64,000 bases of DNA, taken from the NCBI RefSeq assembly GCF_024584805.1, contig NZ_CP075715.1, positions 1,538,001 through 1,602,000 of the forward strand, given 5' to 3'. Made by a program: the position numbers and the translations under genes. Position 1 is the stretch's first letter, and each line of letters begins with the position of its first letter. The DNA is from Streptomyces sp. FIT100 (GTDB taxonomy: Bacteria; Actinomycetota; Actinomycetes; Streptomycetales; Streptomycetaceae). The notes under the pieces were generated by a model. The model was not told where the DNA came from and searched no databases. It worked only from the letters and a program-made list of their open reading frames with translations. Of the stretch, positions 48,670 to 58,150 are shown one piece after another.

Positions 48670-49797
48670 CTAGATCAGGGGGGTGAGGAAACGGCGGAGT
48701 GCTTCCTCGTAGCGGGCGGGGTCGGCGTTCCACATGGCCGCGTGGGGGGCGTCCGGCACGGTCTGGAGGGTGACCAGGTCCGGGCGGCGGGCGGCGAGCT
48801 CGCGGGAAGGCGCCCAGGGGGCGAGCCGGTCGTCGGGGCCGTGGAAGATCAGCGTGGGGACGCGCAGCGCGTCCGGGTCGGCGGCCTCCTGGAGCCGGTT
48901 GCCGTGCAGCCCGGTGCGGCCCTGGGCGGCGCGTACGGCGAGGGGCAGCAGGACGGACGGGGTGCGGCGGGCGGTCGCCAGAGCGCGCAGGGTCGCCTCC
49001 CAGTCCAGCATCGGGGAGTCCAGGACGAGCCCGGCGATCCGGTCCCGGTGCACGGAGTTGGCGGCGGCGTGCAGCGCCATGGAGGCGCCGGTGGACCAGC
49101 CGTGCAGGATGACGCGTTCGGCGCCGGCGCCGACGGCGTACCGGACGGCCGCGTCCAGGTCGCGCCATTCGGCGTCGCCGAGATGGCCCAGGCCGTCCGG
49201 CGAGCTGGGCGCGCCCGGGTCGCCCCGGTAGGCGAGGGAAAGGACGGGCAGCTGCCGGCCGGCCAGGAACGGCAGCAGGTTCAGGGTGTGCTCGCGGGTG
49301 CCGCCCAGGCCGTGCACGGCGATGATCCAGGTGCCGCGCGGGCCGGGGACGAACCAGGCGGGCAGGGTACCGAGTTCGCCAGGGATCTCCACGTCCTGGT
49401 GGTCGATCCCGAGGGCGCTGCTCGGCGTGCCGGTGTGCAGCTGCGGGGTGAGCCGCACCTTGGTGCCGATGTCGAGGCTGCCGTGCGCCACGCTCTCCAG
49501 CCGCCGCACGACGGTGTCCGCGGCGTGCGGCACGTCCTCCAGGACGGGCCCGACGACCGCGTGCACTCCGGTGCCGGTGAGGCCGTAGATACCGGGTCGG
49601 ACGGCGACGAGGCTGCGGGTCAGGGTGATGCGGCCCGGTCCCGTCGCGTGCACGGTGAGCCGGGGCTCGCCTGGCAGCGGCCGGCCGGCGGGTGCCTTCA
49701 GCGCGGCGTCGCTGGCATAACGGCCGGCCGCGAACGTGGCCGCACCGAGACCGATGAGGGTGGTGACGGCCGCTGCCGTCGCTGTAGCCGGGCGCAC
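48670..49797 (-). CDS. Alpha/beta hydrolase, membrane-anchored or secreted
   Basis: A 375-aa protein with an N-terminal hydrophobic segment (TAAAVTTLIGLGAATFAAG) that looks like an anchor or signal. The catalytic elements are HGLGG for the oxyanion hole, nucleophile GWSTG, FHGPDDRLAPW for the acid and DAPHAAMW for the His. A non-catalytic domain of about 100 residues precedes the fold. GTG at 49797. Likely an esterase or peptidase of unknown substrate. Confidence 0.85.
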   Translation of the reverse strand: MRPATATAAAVTTLIGLGAATFAAGRYASDAALKAPAGRPLPGEPRLTVHATGPGRITLTRSLVAVRPGIYGLTGTGVHAVVGPVLEDVPHAADTVVRRLESVAHGSLDIGTKVRLTPQLHTGTPSSALGIDHQDVEIPGELGTLPAWFVPGPRGTWIIAVHGLGGTREHTLNLLPFLAGRQLPVLSLAYRGDPGAPSSPDGLGHLGDAEWRDLDAAVRYAVGAGAERVILHGWSTGASMALHAAANSVHRDRIAGLVLDSPMLDWEATLRALATARRTPSVLLPLAVRAAQGRTGLHGNRLQEAADPDALRVPTLIFHGPDDRLAPWAPSRELAARRPDLVTLQTVPDAPHAAMWNADPARYEEALRRFLTPLI

Positions 49798-49878
49798 TGC
49801 TCCAGTGTCAGCACGTCACGGCCGGGCTGCCAGTGGGCGCGGGCGGGGCGGGTGACGCCGTTGGGGACCGGCTGCGGT

Positions 49879-50679
49879 TCAGCGGCCCGGGTGCTGGCCG
49901 TAGCCGCGGAGCTTGTCGCCGACCTCGTCGAGCTGGGCGCGGGAGAGCAGGGACGGCTCCCGCCCTGGCACGGAGCTCGCCGCGAGCCAGAGCCGGCACA
50001 TCCACTCCAGCTGCGCGGTGCGGTCGTACGCCTGGTCGAGTGAGTCTCCGTAAGCGACGGTCCCGTGGTTCTGGAGCAGACAGCCCGTGCGGTCCGCAAG
50101 GGCGCCGAGCATGTTCTCGGCCAACTCTTCGCTGCCGTAGAGGGCGTAGGGGGCGACGCGGACGGGTCCGCCGAGGGCCGCGGCCATGTAGTGGACCAGC
50201 GGGAGCTCCGTGACCAGGGTGGAGACGGCGGTGGCGTGCACGGCATGGGTGTGCACGACGGCGGCCGCGTCGGTGGCGCGGTAGATCTCCAGGTGCAGCG
50301 GCAGCTCGCTGGTGGGCGTGAGCTCGCCCAGTCGCCGGCGCCCGTCGAGGCCGACGCCGACGGCGTCCCCGGGGCCGAGCCGGTCGTAGGGCACACCGCT
50401 GGGCGTGGCGAGGACGAGGTCGCCGTCCTCGGTGGCGACCCGTACGGAGACGTTGCCCGAGGTGCCGACGACGAGCCCGTCCGCCGCGGTCCTGCGGGCC
50501 GTGGCCACGAGCTCCGCCCACGCCCGTCCGATCACGTCCTGCCCGTGCCGGCCGTCCTGCCCGTGCGCTGCGCCCTGCCCAAGCCGGCCGTCCTGCTCGG
50601 CGCCCCCGTGCCCGGTGCCCTGCCCCTCGCTGCCCTGCCACTCGCTGCCCTGCCGCTCGCTGCTCTGCCGACTGGTCAT
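49879..50679 (-). CDS. Class II aldolase/adducin family protein
   Basis: A 266-aa protein; the aldolase domain covers about 45-255. Motifs GTSGNVSVRV for substrate binding, HTHAVH for the zinc ligands, and the late NHGTVAYG His. FucA-type enzymes cleave sugar phosphates such as fuculose- or ribulose-1-phosphate, but MtnB dehydratases share the fold. The first about 45 residues are a Gln/Gly/Ser/His-rich repeat (four 15-bp units at 50611-50670) and are not part of the fold. ATG at 50679 with AAGGA upstream. Confidence 0.85.
   Translation of the reverse strand: MTSRQSSERQGSEWQGSEGQGTGHGGAEQDGRLGQGAAHGQDGRHGQDVIGRAWAELVATARRTAADGLVVGTSGNVSVRVATEDGDLVLATPSGVPYDRLGPGDAVGVGLDGRRRLGELTPTSELPLHLEIYRATDAAAVVHTHAVHATAVSTLVTELPLVHYMAAALGGPVRVAPYALYGSEELAENMLGALADRTGCLLQNHGTVAYGDSLDQAYDRTAQLEWMCRLWLAASSVPGREPSLLSRAQLDEVGDKLRGYGQHPGR
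50611..50670 (-). repeat. 15-bp in-frame array, four units
   Basis: Codons 4-23 of the aldolase gene read RQSSE, RQGSE, WQGSE, GQGTG, four 15-bp units of similar DNA (CGGCAGGGCAGCGAG core). Confidence 0.88.
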
Positions 50680-50914
50680 GCGGTGATCCTTCCAGGTCCG
50701 CTCCGCAGGGTGACCAGAATCTCTTCGAGGGGCCGACGGCACGCGCGACGGGGTCCGGCGCGCGAGGGCAAGGGGTGCTCCGGAGCGCCTCGGGACCCCC
50801 GTGAAGCCCGCGCTGAAGCCTTTCCGCCGTGCGTCCGGCCTGTCGCACCAGTTGCGCTCCACCGCACCAGTGGAATGGCCATAACCCGTTGCCAGCACCT
50901 CAAAGCCCCACTCA

Positions 50915-50936
50915 GTTCATCTTCTGTTCATCCAGA
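50915..50936 (+). promoter_or_regulatory. PHO box (PhoP site) upstream of pit gene
   Basis: Two 11-nt direct repeat units, GTTCATCTTCT (50915-50925) and GTTCATCCAGA (50926-50936), match the Streptomyces PhoP-binding repeat (GTTCA at 11-bp steps). They lie 48 nt before the transporter start. The rest of this 304-bp gap (50680-50983) shows no gene. Confidence 0.8.
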
Positions 50937-50983
50937 TTGCCTACGTTCGGCGCGCCACTGACATCCAAAAGAAGCCTGGGTAA

Positions 50984-52240
<1,257 letters not shown>

Positions 52241-52252
52241 GGAGAGAAGACC

Positions 52253-52483
52253 ATGAAGATCGACTGGGCAGCTCTCGGCTCCGTCTTCGGCGTGAGCCTC
52301 GCCGTCACCGTCGCCCTGGTGGGCCTGTTCACCCTGGGCATCGTGGGCCTCTCCAAGCAGGAAGCCGCCTCCGCACAGGGGGGTTCGGGCGGTTCCGCCG
52401 TCCTCGCCCGCACGGGCGCGTACGCCTGCTTCGCGCTGTGCGCGGCGGCCGTGGCGTACGGGATCCATCTGATCGTCGCCTGA
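52253..52483 (+). CDS. Small membrane protein of the pit operon
   Basis: A 76-aa protein with two hydrophobic helices (VFGVSLAVTVALVGLFTLGIVGL; YACFALCAAAVAYGIHLIV) separated by a Ser/Gly/Gln-rich loop. ATG at 52253 with AAGGAGAGAAG upstream, 12 nt after the PiT gene. It is probably a partner of the transporter. A strong hairpin ends the operon. Confidence 0.8.
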   Translation: MKIDWAALGSVFGVSLAVTVALVGLFTLGIVGLSKQEAASAQGGSGGSAVLARTGAYACFALCAAAVAYGIHLIVA

Positions 52484-52509
52484 CACCGGCGCGTCCCCGT
52501 CACGGGGGC

Positions 52510-52549
52510 CCAGGGGCCGGGCACACCTCCGGGTGTGTCCGGCCCCTGG
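52510..52549 (+). terminator. 18-bp hairpin after the pit operon
   Basis: 52510-52527 pairs with 52532-52549 with one G-T mismatch, loop TCCG, starting 27 nt after the stop of the small membrane gene. Confidence 0.85.
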
Positions 52550-52604
52550 CGCGTACGGCCGCGTGTGGGCCTCGGCACACTCTCCCGTCGCAGGTCAAGG
52601 GCGA

Positions 52605-52765
52605 GTTGACGGGTGTTCGCGGCCCGTGGTGGACTTCCGGAGCCATTTACGGCGGCAGAGAGGAAGCCGGTGCGAATCCGGCGCGGTCCCGCCACTGTCA
52701 CAGGAGCGCTCCCCTTCGACGGAGCGCTCCCGGAGCCAGGAACTCTCTCCCGCCGGTCAGTCACG
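52605..52765 (+). ncRNA. Cobalamin riboswitch
   Basis: The B12 element core is at about 52663-52698: AAGCCGGTGCGAATCCGGCGCGGTCCCGCCACTGT pattern (key parts GAAGCCGGTGCGAATCC and GCCACTG, the B12 box). It is followed by a 10-bp hairpin 52703-52712/52721-52730 and the AGCCAGGA element near 52735. It lies 36 nt before the cobD start and would shut the operon when adenosylcobalamin is abundant. Boundaries are approximate. Confidence 0.9.
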
Positions 52766-52800
52766 TCGAGCCGGGGCGCGGACCCTGAGTGAGGACGCAC

Positions 52801-53766
52801 ATGCGTGCCGAGCAGGTGTTTGCCTGCGGCGCCGCTGCCGGACTTGCCGGCGACCTGGTCTTCGGCGATCCGCGCCGCGGGCATCCGGTCGCCGCTTTCG
52901 GCCGGGCCGCCACTGTCGTCGAGCGGGCCCTTTGGCGCGACCACCGGGGGTGGGGCGCCCTGCACACCGTTGTATGCGCCGGGGGCGCATGGGCCGCGGG
53001 TGCGCTGGCCACCGCTTCCGTGCGCCGCTCCCGCGCCGCGTCCGTCGCCCTGACCGCGGCCGCCACCTGGGCCGTCGTGGGCGGTACGTCACTGGGCCGC
53101 GAGGCCCGCGCGATCGGCGGGGCGCTGGCGGCCGGGGACATCGACGCCGCCCGCGAGCGGCTGCCGCATCTGTGCGGGCGCGACCCGCAGTCCCTGGACG
53201 GCGCCGGCATCGCCCGCGCGGTCGTCGAGTCCGTCGCCGAGAACACCTCGGACGCGGTCGTCGGCGCGCTCGTCTGGGGCGCGGTCGGCGGGGTGCCGGG
53301 CCTCGTCGCCTTCCGTGCCGTCAACACCCTCGACGCGATGGTCGGCCACAAGTCGGCCCGCTACCGGCGGTTCGGCTGGGCCTCGGCGCGGCTCGACGAT
53401 ACGGCCGGCTGGCCGGGCGCCCGTCTGACGGCGGCACTGGCCGCGGTCGCCGGCGGCGATCCGCGCGGTGCGGTACGGGCCTGGCGCGCCGACGCCGCGA
53501 AGCACCCGAGCCCCAACGCGGGCCCGGTGGAGGCGTCGTTCGCGGGGGCGCTCGGCGTGCGGCTCGGCGGGACGCTCGCGTACGCGGGACGGGTCGAGCA
53601 CCGGCCCGTGCTGAACGGGGACCACGGCCGTGACGTCGAGGTCGCCGACATCGAACGGGCGGTGCGGCTGTCGCGCCGCGTCACCGCCCTGACGCTGGCT
53701 GCCTGCGTGGGTGCGCGGCTGGTGGCCGGGCGGCTGGGGCGGGCCCTGGAGGGGAGGCGGACATGA
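52801..53766 (+). CDS. cobD: Adenosylcobinamide-phosphate synthase (CobD/CbiB)
   Basis: A 321-aa membrane protein of B12 synthesis that joins aminopropanol phosphate to adenosylcobyric acid. The family segments are [16 protein letters not shown] near the start, [20 protein letters not shown] and [20 protein letters not shown]. Several hydrophobic helices. ATG at 52801 follows GAGG by about 7 nt; GTG 52789 is an alternative. It is the first gene after the cobalamin riboswitch, and its stop overlaps the cobQ start (ATGA). Confidence 0.93.
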   Translation: MRAEQVFACGAAAGLAGDLVFGDPRRGHPVAAFGRAATVVERALWRDHRGWGALHTVVCAGGAWAAGALATASVRRSRAASVALTAAATWAVVGGTSLGREARAIGGALAAGDIDAARERLPHLCGRDPQSLDGAGIARAVVESVAENTSDAVVGALVWGAVGGVPGLVAFRAVNTLDAMVGHKSARYRRFGWASARLDDTAGWPGARLTAALAAVAGGDPRGAVRAWRADAAKHPSPNAGPVEASFAGALGVRLGGTLAYAGRVEHRPVLNGDHGRDVEVADIERAVRLSRRVTALTLAACVGARLVAGRLGRALEGRRT

Positions 53767-55307
53767 GCGGCGGACTGCTGGTCGCCGGGACCACATCGGA
53801 CGCGGGCAAGAGCGTCGTCACGGCCGGGATCTGCCGGTGGCTGGTGCGCCGGGGGGTGAAGGTCGCGCCGTTCAAGGGGCAGAACATGTCCCTCAATTCC
53901 TTTGTGACCCGCGACGGCGCGGAGATCGGCCGGGCGCAGGCCATGCAGGCGCAGGCGGCCCGCGTGGAGCCCTCGGCGCTCATGAACCCCGTGCTGCTCA
54001 AGCCCGGAAGCGACCGCTCCAGCCAGGTCGTGCTGATGGGGAAGCCGGTGGGCGAGCTGAGCGCGCGCGGGTACTTCGGGGGGCCTGGGGGGTCGTCCCC
54101 CGGGGAAATGCAGCACGGGGCGCGGCAGCAGATGCTGTTCGAACCGGTCGTCGCGTGCCTGGAAGAGCTGCGCGCCACGTACGACGTCGTCGTCTGCGAG
54201 GGCGCCGGCAGCCCGGCCGAGATCAATCTGCGCCGCACCGACATCGTCAACATGGGCATCGCGCGGGCGGCGCGCTTCCCGGTGCTTGTGGTCGGGGACA
54301 TCGACAGGGGTGGGGTCTTCGCCCAGTTCTTCGGTACGACCGCACTGCTCGCCCCGGAGGACCAGGAGCTGGTCGCGGGCTACCTCGTGAACAAGTTCCG
54401 CGGCGATGTGACGCTGCTGGAGCCCGGGTTGGACATGCTGCGCGGGCTGACCGGGCGGCGGACCTACGGCGTCCTGCCGTTCGCGCACGGCCTCGGCATC
54501 GACGAGGAGGACGGGCTCCGGGTGTCCCTGCGGGGCGCGGTCAGGGAGTCCGTCGTCGCGCCGCCGGTCGGCGAGGACGTGCTGCGGGTGGCGGTCTGCG
54601 CCGTACCGCTGATGTCCAACTTCACCGACGTGGACGCGCTGGCGGCCGAACCCGGCGTAGTGGTGCGGTTCGTCGACCGGCCCGAGGAACTGGCCGACGC
54701 GGACCTGGTGGTGGTGCCCGGCACGCGCGGGACCGTGCGCGCCCTGGACTGGCTCCGTGCGCGGGGGCTCGCGGACGCGCTCGTACGGCGCGCGGCGGAC
54801 GGCCGCCCCGTGCTGGGCATCTGCGGCGGCTTCCAACTGCTCGGCGAGCACATCGACGACGAGGTCGAATCACGGGCCGGGACCGTGGCGGGGCTCGGAC
54901 TGCTGCCCGTACGGGTGCGGTTCGCGCGCGAGAAGACACTGGCGCGGCCGGTCGGCGAGGCGCTCGGCGAGCCGGTCGAGGGCTACGAGATCCACCATGG
55001 TGTCGCCGAAGTCCTCGGCGGGGAGAGCTTCCTGGCAGGCTGCCGGGTGGGGGCGGTGTGGGGGACGCACTGGCACGGCGCGCTGGAGAGCGACGGCTTC
55101 CGGCGGGCGTTCCTGCGGGTGGTCGCGGCGGCGGCCGGACGGCGGTTCGTGCCGGCGCCGGACACCTCGTTCGGGGCGCTGCGGGAGGAGCAGCTGGACC
55201 GGCTCGGCGATCTGATCGAGGAGCACGCGGACACGGACGCGCTGCTGCGGCTGATCGAGCACGGACCGCCCACGGGCCTGCCGTTCGTGGCACCGGGCGC
55301 GCCGTGA
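53763..55307 (+). CDS. cobQ: Cobyric acid synthase CobQ
   Basis: A 514-aa amidotransferase that amidates the b, d, e and g carboxyls of adenosylcobyrinic acid a,c-diamide. The N-terminal dethiobiotin-synthetase-like domain has TTSDAGKS (10-17). The glutaminase domain has catalytic C354 (GICGGFQ) and H411/H412 (YEIHHG). ATG at 53763 overlaps the cobD stop. Residues about 106-118 ([13 protein letters not shown]) are encoded by a G-run/C-run palindrome (54084-54108) within an otherwise conserved stretch (SARGYF...[24 protein letters not shown], broken here) and look inserted. The core motifs are intact. Confidence 0.93.
   Translation: MSGGLLVAGTTSDAGKSVVTAGICRWLVRRGVKVAPFKGQNMSLNSFVTRDGAEIGRAQAMQAQAARVEPSALMNPVLLKPGSDRSSQVVLMGKPVGELSARGYFGGPGGSSPGEMQHGARQQMLFEPVVACLEELRATYDVVVCEGAGSPAEINLRRTDIVNMGIARAARFPVLVVGDIDRGGVFAQFFGTTALLAPEDQELVAGYLVNKFRGDVTLLEPGLDMLRGLTGRRTYGVLPFAHGLGIDEEDGLRVSLRGAVRESVVAPPVGEDVLRVAVCAVPLMSNFTDVDALAAEPGVVVRFVDRPEELADADLVVVPGTRGTVRALDWLRARGLADALVRRAADGRPVLGICGGFQLLGEHIDDEVESRAGTVAGLGLLPVRVRFAREKTLARPVGEALGEPVEGYEIHHGVAEVLGGESFLAGCRVGAVWGTHWHGALESDGFRRAFLRVVAAAAGRRFVPAPDTSFGALREEQLDRLGDLIEEHADTDALLRLIEHGPPTGLPFVAPGAP
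54084..54108. repeat. G-run/C-run palindrome inside cobQ
   Basis: Six G (54087-54092), TCGT, five C (54097-54101), then GGGGAAAT. The pattern is similar to the element in the sixA-like gene (6900-6920): G-run, short loop, C-run, GGNAA. Confidence 0.7.
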
Positions 55308-55341
55308 GGCGGGGTGCGGACGGGGTGGGGCAACGGCGATC

Positions 55342-55360
55342 GCCCTGCCCCCGGCAGGGC
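55342..55360. other. 8-bp hairpin in the cobQ-chelatase gap
   Basis: GCCCTGCC (55342-55349), CCC, GGCAGGGC (55353-55360) in the 103-bp gap where many Streptomyces carry cobN. It could end or slow transcription. Confidence 0.5.
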
Positions 55361-55410
55361 ACGGGCGAGCCGCGCAACCGGCGCGGGACCAGCGAAGGAG
55401 CGAGCAGACG

Positions 55411-57525
55411 ATGAGCACCCCCTACCCTTTCACCGCCGTCGTCGGGATGGCCGACCTGCGGCTCGCGCTGCTGCTCAACGCGGTCAGCCCGGCGGTCGGT
55501 GGTGTGCTCGTGCGCGGGGAGAAGGGCACCGCCAAGTCGACCGCCGTACGGGCCCTCGCGGCGCTGATGCCGGCGGTGGACGTCGTGGCCGGCTGCCGGT
55601 TCTCGTGTGCGCCGGGGGCGCCGGATCCGGCGTGCCCTGACGGGCCGCACGAGGCGGGGCCCGGGGTGGCGCGGCCTGCGCGCATGGTCGAGCTGCCCGT
55701 CGGGGCGTCGGAGGATCGGCTGGTGGGGGCGCTCGACATCGAGCGGGCGCTCGCGGAGGGCGTGAAGGCCTTCGAGCCAGGGCTGCTCGCGGACGCGCAC
55801 CGAGGGGTGCTGTACGTCGACGAGGTCAACCTGCTCCACGACCACCTCGTGGATCTGCTGCTGGACGCGGCCGCGATGGGCGCGTCGTACGTCGAGCGCG
55901 AAGGCGTCTCCGTACGGCACGCTGCACGGTTCCTGCTCGTCGGGACGATGAACCCGGAAGAGGGCGAACTGCGGCCGCAGTTGCTGGACCGCTTCGGGCT
56001 GACGGTCGAGGTGGCCGCCTCGCGGGAGCCCGAGCAGCGGGTGGAGGTCGTACGGCGGCGGCTCGCGTACGACGACGACCCGGCCGCCTTCGCCGCCCGC
56101 TGGGCGGGCGACGAGGCGGCGCTGCGCGAGCGGATCGTCGCCGCGCGGGCCCTGCTGCCCGAGGTGGTGCTGGGTGACGCGGCGCTGCGTCAGATCGCCG
56201 CGACCTGCGCGGCGTTCGAGGTGGACGGCATGCGCGCCGACATCGTGATGGCGCGGACGGCGACGGCGCTGGCGGCGTGGGCGGGGCGTACGGACGTCAC
56301 CGCGGACGACGTGCGCCAGGCGGCGCTGCTCGCGCTCCCCCACCGGCGGCGGCGGAACCCGTTCGACGCGCCGGGGCTCGACGAGGACAAGCTGGACGAG
56401 ACGCTGGAGCGGTTCGGCGGGGACGACGAGCCGGATCGCGACCCGGACCCGGACCCGGAGCCCGACGGCCCGGACAGCGGCCCCGGCGGCGGCCCGGGCG
56501 GCGGGATTCCGCCCCAGCCGCAGGGCCCCCAGCCGCAGGGCCCGCAGGCGCAGGAGCACCAGCCGCAGGAGCACCAGCCGCAGGAGCACCGGCCGCAGGG
56601 AGACCAGCCGCAGGGCCCCGGCACCGCACCGGCCGCCGACCGGCCGGACGCGGTCCCCGGTGCGAGCGCCGGCGAGCAGGCAGCCGTACGGGCCGCCGAG
56701 CCGTTCCGTACGAAGATGCTGAGCGTGCCCGGACTCGGCGAGGGCGCGGCCGGGCGCCGTTCCCGGGCCCGTACCGAGCGCGGCAGGACGACCGGCGCCC
56801 GGCGGCCCCAGGGGGCGCTCACCAAGCTGCACCTGGCGGCCACCGTGCACGCCGCCGCACCCCATCAGCGGGCCCGCGGCCGCTCGGGCCCCGGTCTCGT
56901 CGTCCGGCGCGACGATCTGCGCCAGGCGACGCGCGAGGGCCGCGAGGGCAACCTCGTGCTCTTCGCCGTCGACGCGTCCGGTTCGATGGCGGCCCGGCAG
57001 CGGATGGGGGCCGTCAAGGGCGCGGTCCTGTCCCTGCTGCTCGACGCGTACCAGCGGCGCGACAAGGTCGGCCTCGTCACCTTCCGCGGCACCACGGCCG
57101 AGGTGGCGCTGCCGCCGACGTCCTCCGTGGACGCGGCCGCCGCCCGGCTGGAGCGGCTGCCGACCGGCGGGCGGACCCCGCTGGCCGCCGGTCTGCTCAA
57201 GGCGCACGACGTGCTGCGCGTGGAGCGGCTGCGCGATCCGTCGCGCCGCCCGCTGCTGGTGGTCGTGACGGACGGCCGGGCGACCGGCGGCGGCCCGGAC
57301 CCGGTGGCGCTCGCCGGACGGGCGGCACGGCTCCACGCGGCCGACGGCACCGCGTCCGTGGTCGTCGACTGCGAGACCGGACCCGTCCGGCTCGGCCTCG
57401 CCGGGGCGCTCGCCGCCGAACTGGGCGGCACCGCCATCTCCCTGGACGAGCTGCGTCCGGACAGCATCGCCGGGCTCGTGAGGAACATCCGCACCATGGG
57501 CAGCGATTCGAGGAGGGCCGCGTAG
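55411..57525 (+). CDS. ChlI/ChlD-type magnesium/cobalt chelatase subunit (fused AAA+ and VWA)
   Basis: A 704-aa protein. AAA+ domain about 1-320 with Walker A GEKGTAKS (36-43), Walker B LYVDEVNL and sensor GTMNPEEGELR. A Gln/Pro/His-rich linker (about 375-410) contains PQEHQ repeats. The VWA domain starts near 510 with the MIDAS motif DASGSM. This ChlI+ChlD fusion is the motor of a class I cobaltochelatase and normally works with a large CobN subunit, which is not encoded here. ATG at 55411. The stop (TAG) overlaps the cobO GTG start by one base. Confidence 0.9.
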   Translation: MSTPYPFTAVVGMADLRLALLLNAVSPAVGGVLVRGEKGTAKSTAVRALAALMPAVDVVAGCRFSCAPGAPDPACPDGPHEAGPGVARPARMVELPVGASEDRLVGALDIERALAEGVKAFEPGLLADAHRGVLYVDEVNLLHDHLVDLLLDAAAMGASYVEREGVSVRHAARFLLVGTMNPEEGELRPQLLDRFGLTVEVAASREPEQRVEVVRRRLAYDDDPAAFAARWAGDEAALRERIVAARALLPEVVLGDAALRQIAATCAAFEVDGMRADIVMARTATALAAWAGRTDVTADDVRQAALLALPHRRRRNPFDAPGLDEDKLDETLERFGGDDEPDRDPDPDPEPDGPDSGPGGGPGGGIPPQPQGPQPQGPQAQEHQPQEHQPQEHRPQGDQPQGPGTAPAADRPDAVPGASAGEQAAVRAAEPFRTKMLSVPGLGEGAAGRRSRARTERGRTTGARRPQGALTKLHLAATVHAAAPHQRARGRSGPGLVVRRDDLRQATREGREGNLVLFAVDASGSMAARQRMGAVKGAVLSLLLDAYQRRDKVGLVTFRGTTAEVALPPTSSVDAAAARLERLPTGGRTPLAAGLLKAHDVLRVERLRDPSRRPLLVVVTDGRATGGGPDPVALAGRAARLHAADGTASVVVDCETGPVRLGLAGALAAELGGTAISLDELRPDSIAGLVRNIRTMGSDSRRAA
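56545..56619 (+). repeat. 15-bp in-frame array in the chelatase linker
   Basis: CAGCCGCAGGAGCAC and close variants fill 56545-56619 in five units, giving Q-P/A-Q-E-H type pentapeptides in the linker between the AAA+ and VWA domains. Confidence 0.88.
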
Positions 57526-58133
57526 TGCCGCAGGGACAGCCGAGCGTCGTACCGGACGACGGACTCACCACCCGTCAGCGCCGCAACCGCCCGCTGGTGA
57601 TGGTGCACACGGGCGTCGGCAAGGGGAAGTCGACCGCCGCCTTCGGGATGGCGCTGCGCGCCTGGAACCAGGGCTGGCCGGTCGGGGTGTTCCAGTTCGT
57701 CAAGTCGGCGAAGTGGAAGGTCGGCGAGGAGAACGCGCTGAGGGTGCTCGGCGCGAGCGGCGAGGGCGGCGCCGTCGACTGGCACAAGATGGGCGAGGGC
57801 TGGTCCTGGATCCAGCGGGCCCCCCAGGACGGGGAGCTGTCCAACGAGGAGAAGGCGCGCGAGGGCTGGGAGCAGGTCAAGCGCGATCTGGCCGCCGAGA
57901 CGTACAGGTTCTATGTGCTCGACGAGTTCGCGTACCCGCTTCACTGGGGGTGGGTGGACACGGGCGAGGTGCTCGACGTGCTGCGCGAGCGGCCCGGCAC
58001 CCAGCACGTGGTGATCACCGGCCGCAACGCCCCGCAGGCGCTCCTCGACGTCGCCGATCTCGTCACCGACATGTCGAAGGTCAAACACCCGATGGACGCG
58101 GGCCAGAAGGGCCAGCGGGGTATCGAGTGGTAG
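57525..58133 (+). CDS. cobO: Cob(I)yrinic acid a,c-diamide adenosyltransferase CobO
   Basis: A 202-aa ATP:corrinoid adenosyltransferase. P-loop GVGKGKSTAAFG about 32-43, then AWNQGWPVGVFQFVKSAKW, and the ADEF-like VLDEFAYPLHWGW. It attaches the 5'-deoxyadenosyl group to the cobalt. The GTG start at 57525 shares its G with the chelatase stop (TAGTG) and follows AGGAGG. The C-terminal codons GIEW and the stop are repeated 17 bp later, placing a second TAG within the cobB start region. Confidence 0.93.
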   Translation: MPQGQPSVVPDDGLTTRQRRNRPLVMVHTGVGKGKSTAAFGMALRAWNQGWPVGVFQFVKSAKWKVGEENALRVLGASGEGGAVDWHKMGEGWSWIQRAPQDGELSNEEKAREGWEQVKRDLAAETYRFYVLDEFAYPLHWGWVDTGEVLDVLRERPGTQHVVITGRNAPQALLDVADLVTDMSKVKHPMDAGQKGQRGIEW

Positions 58134-58150
58134 GCGGCATCGAGTGGTAG
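58119..58150 (+). repeat. 17-bp tandem duplication at the cobO-cobB junction
   Basis: GGTATCGAGTGGTAG (58119-58133) is repeated as GGCATCGAGTGGTAG (58136-58150), one mismatch. Copy 1 holds the cobO end and stop. Copy 2 holds the GTG used by cobB. Confidence 0.92.
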
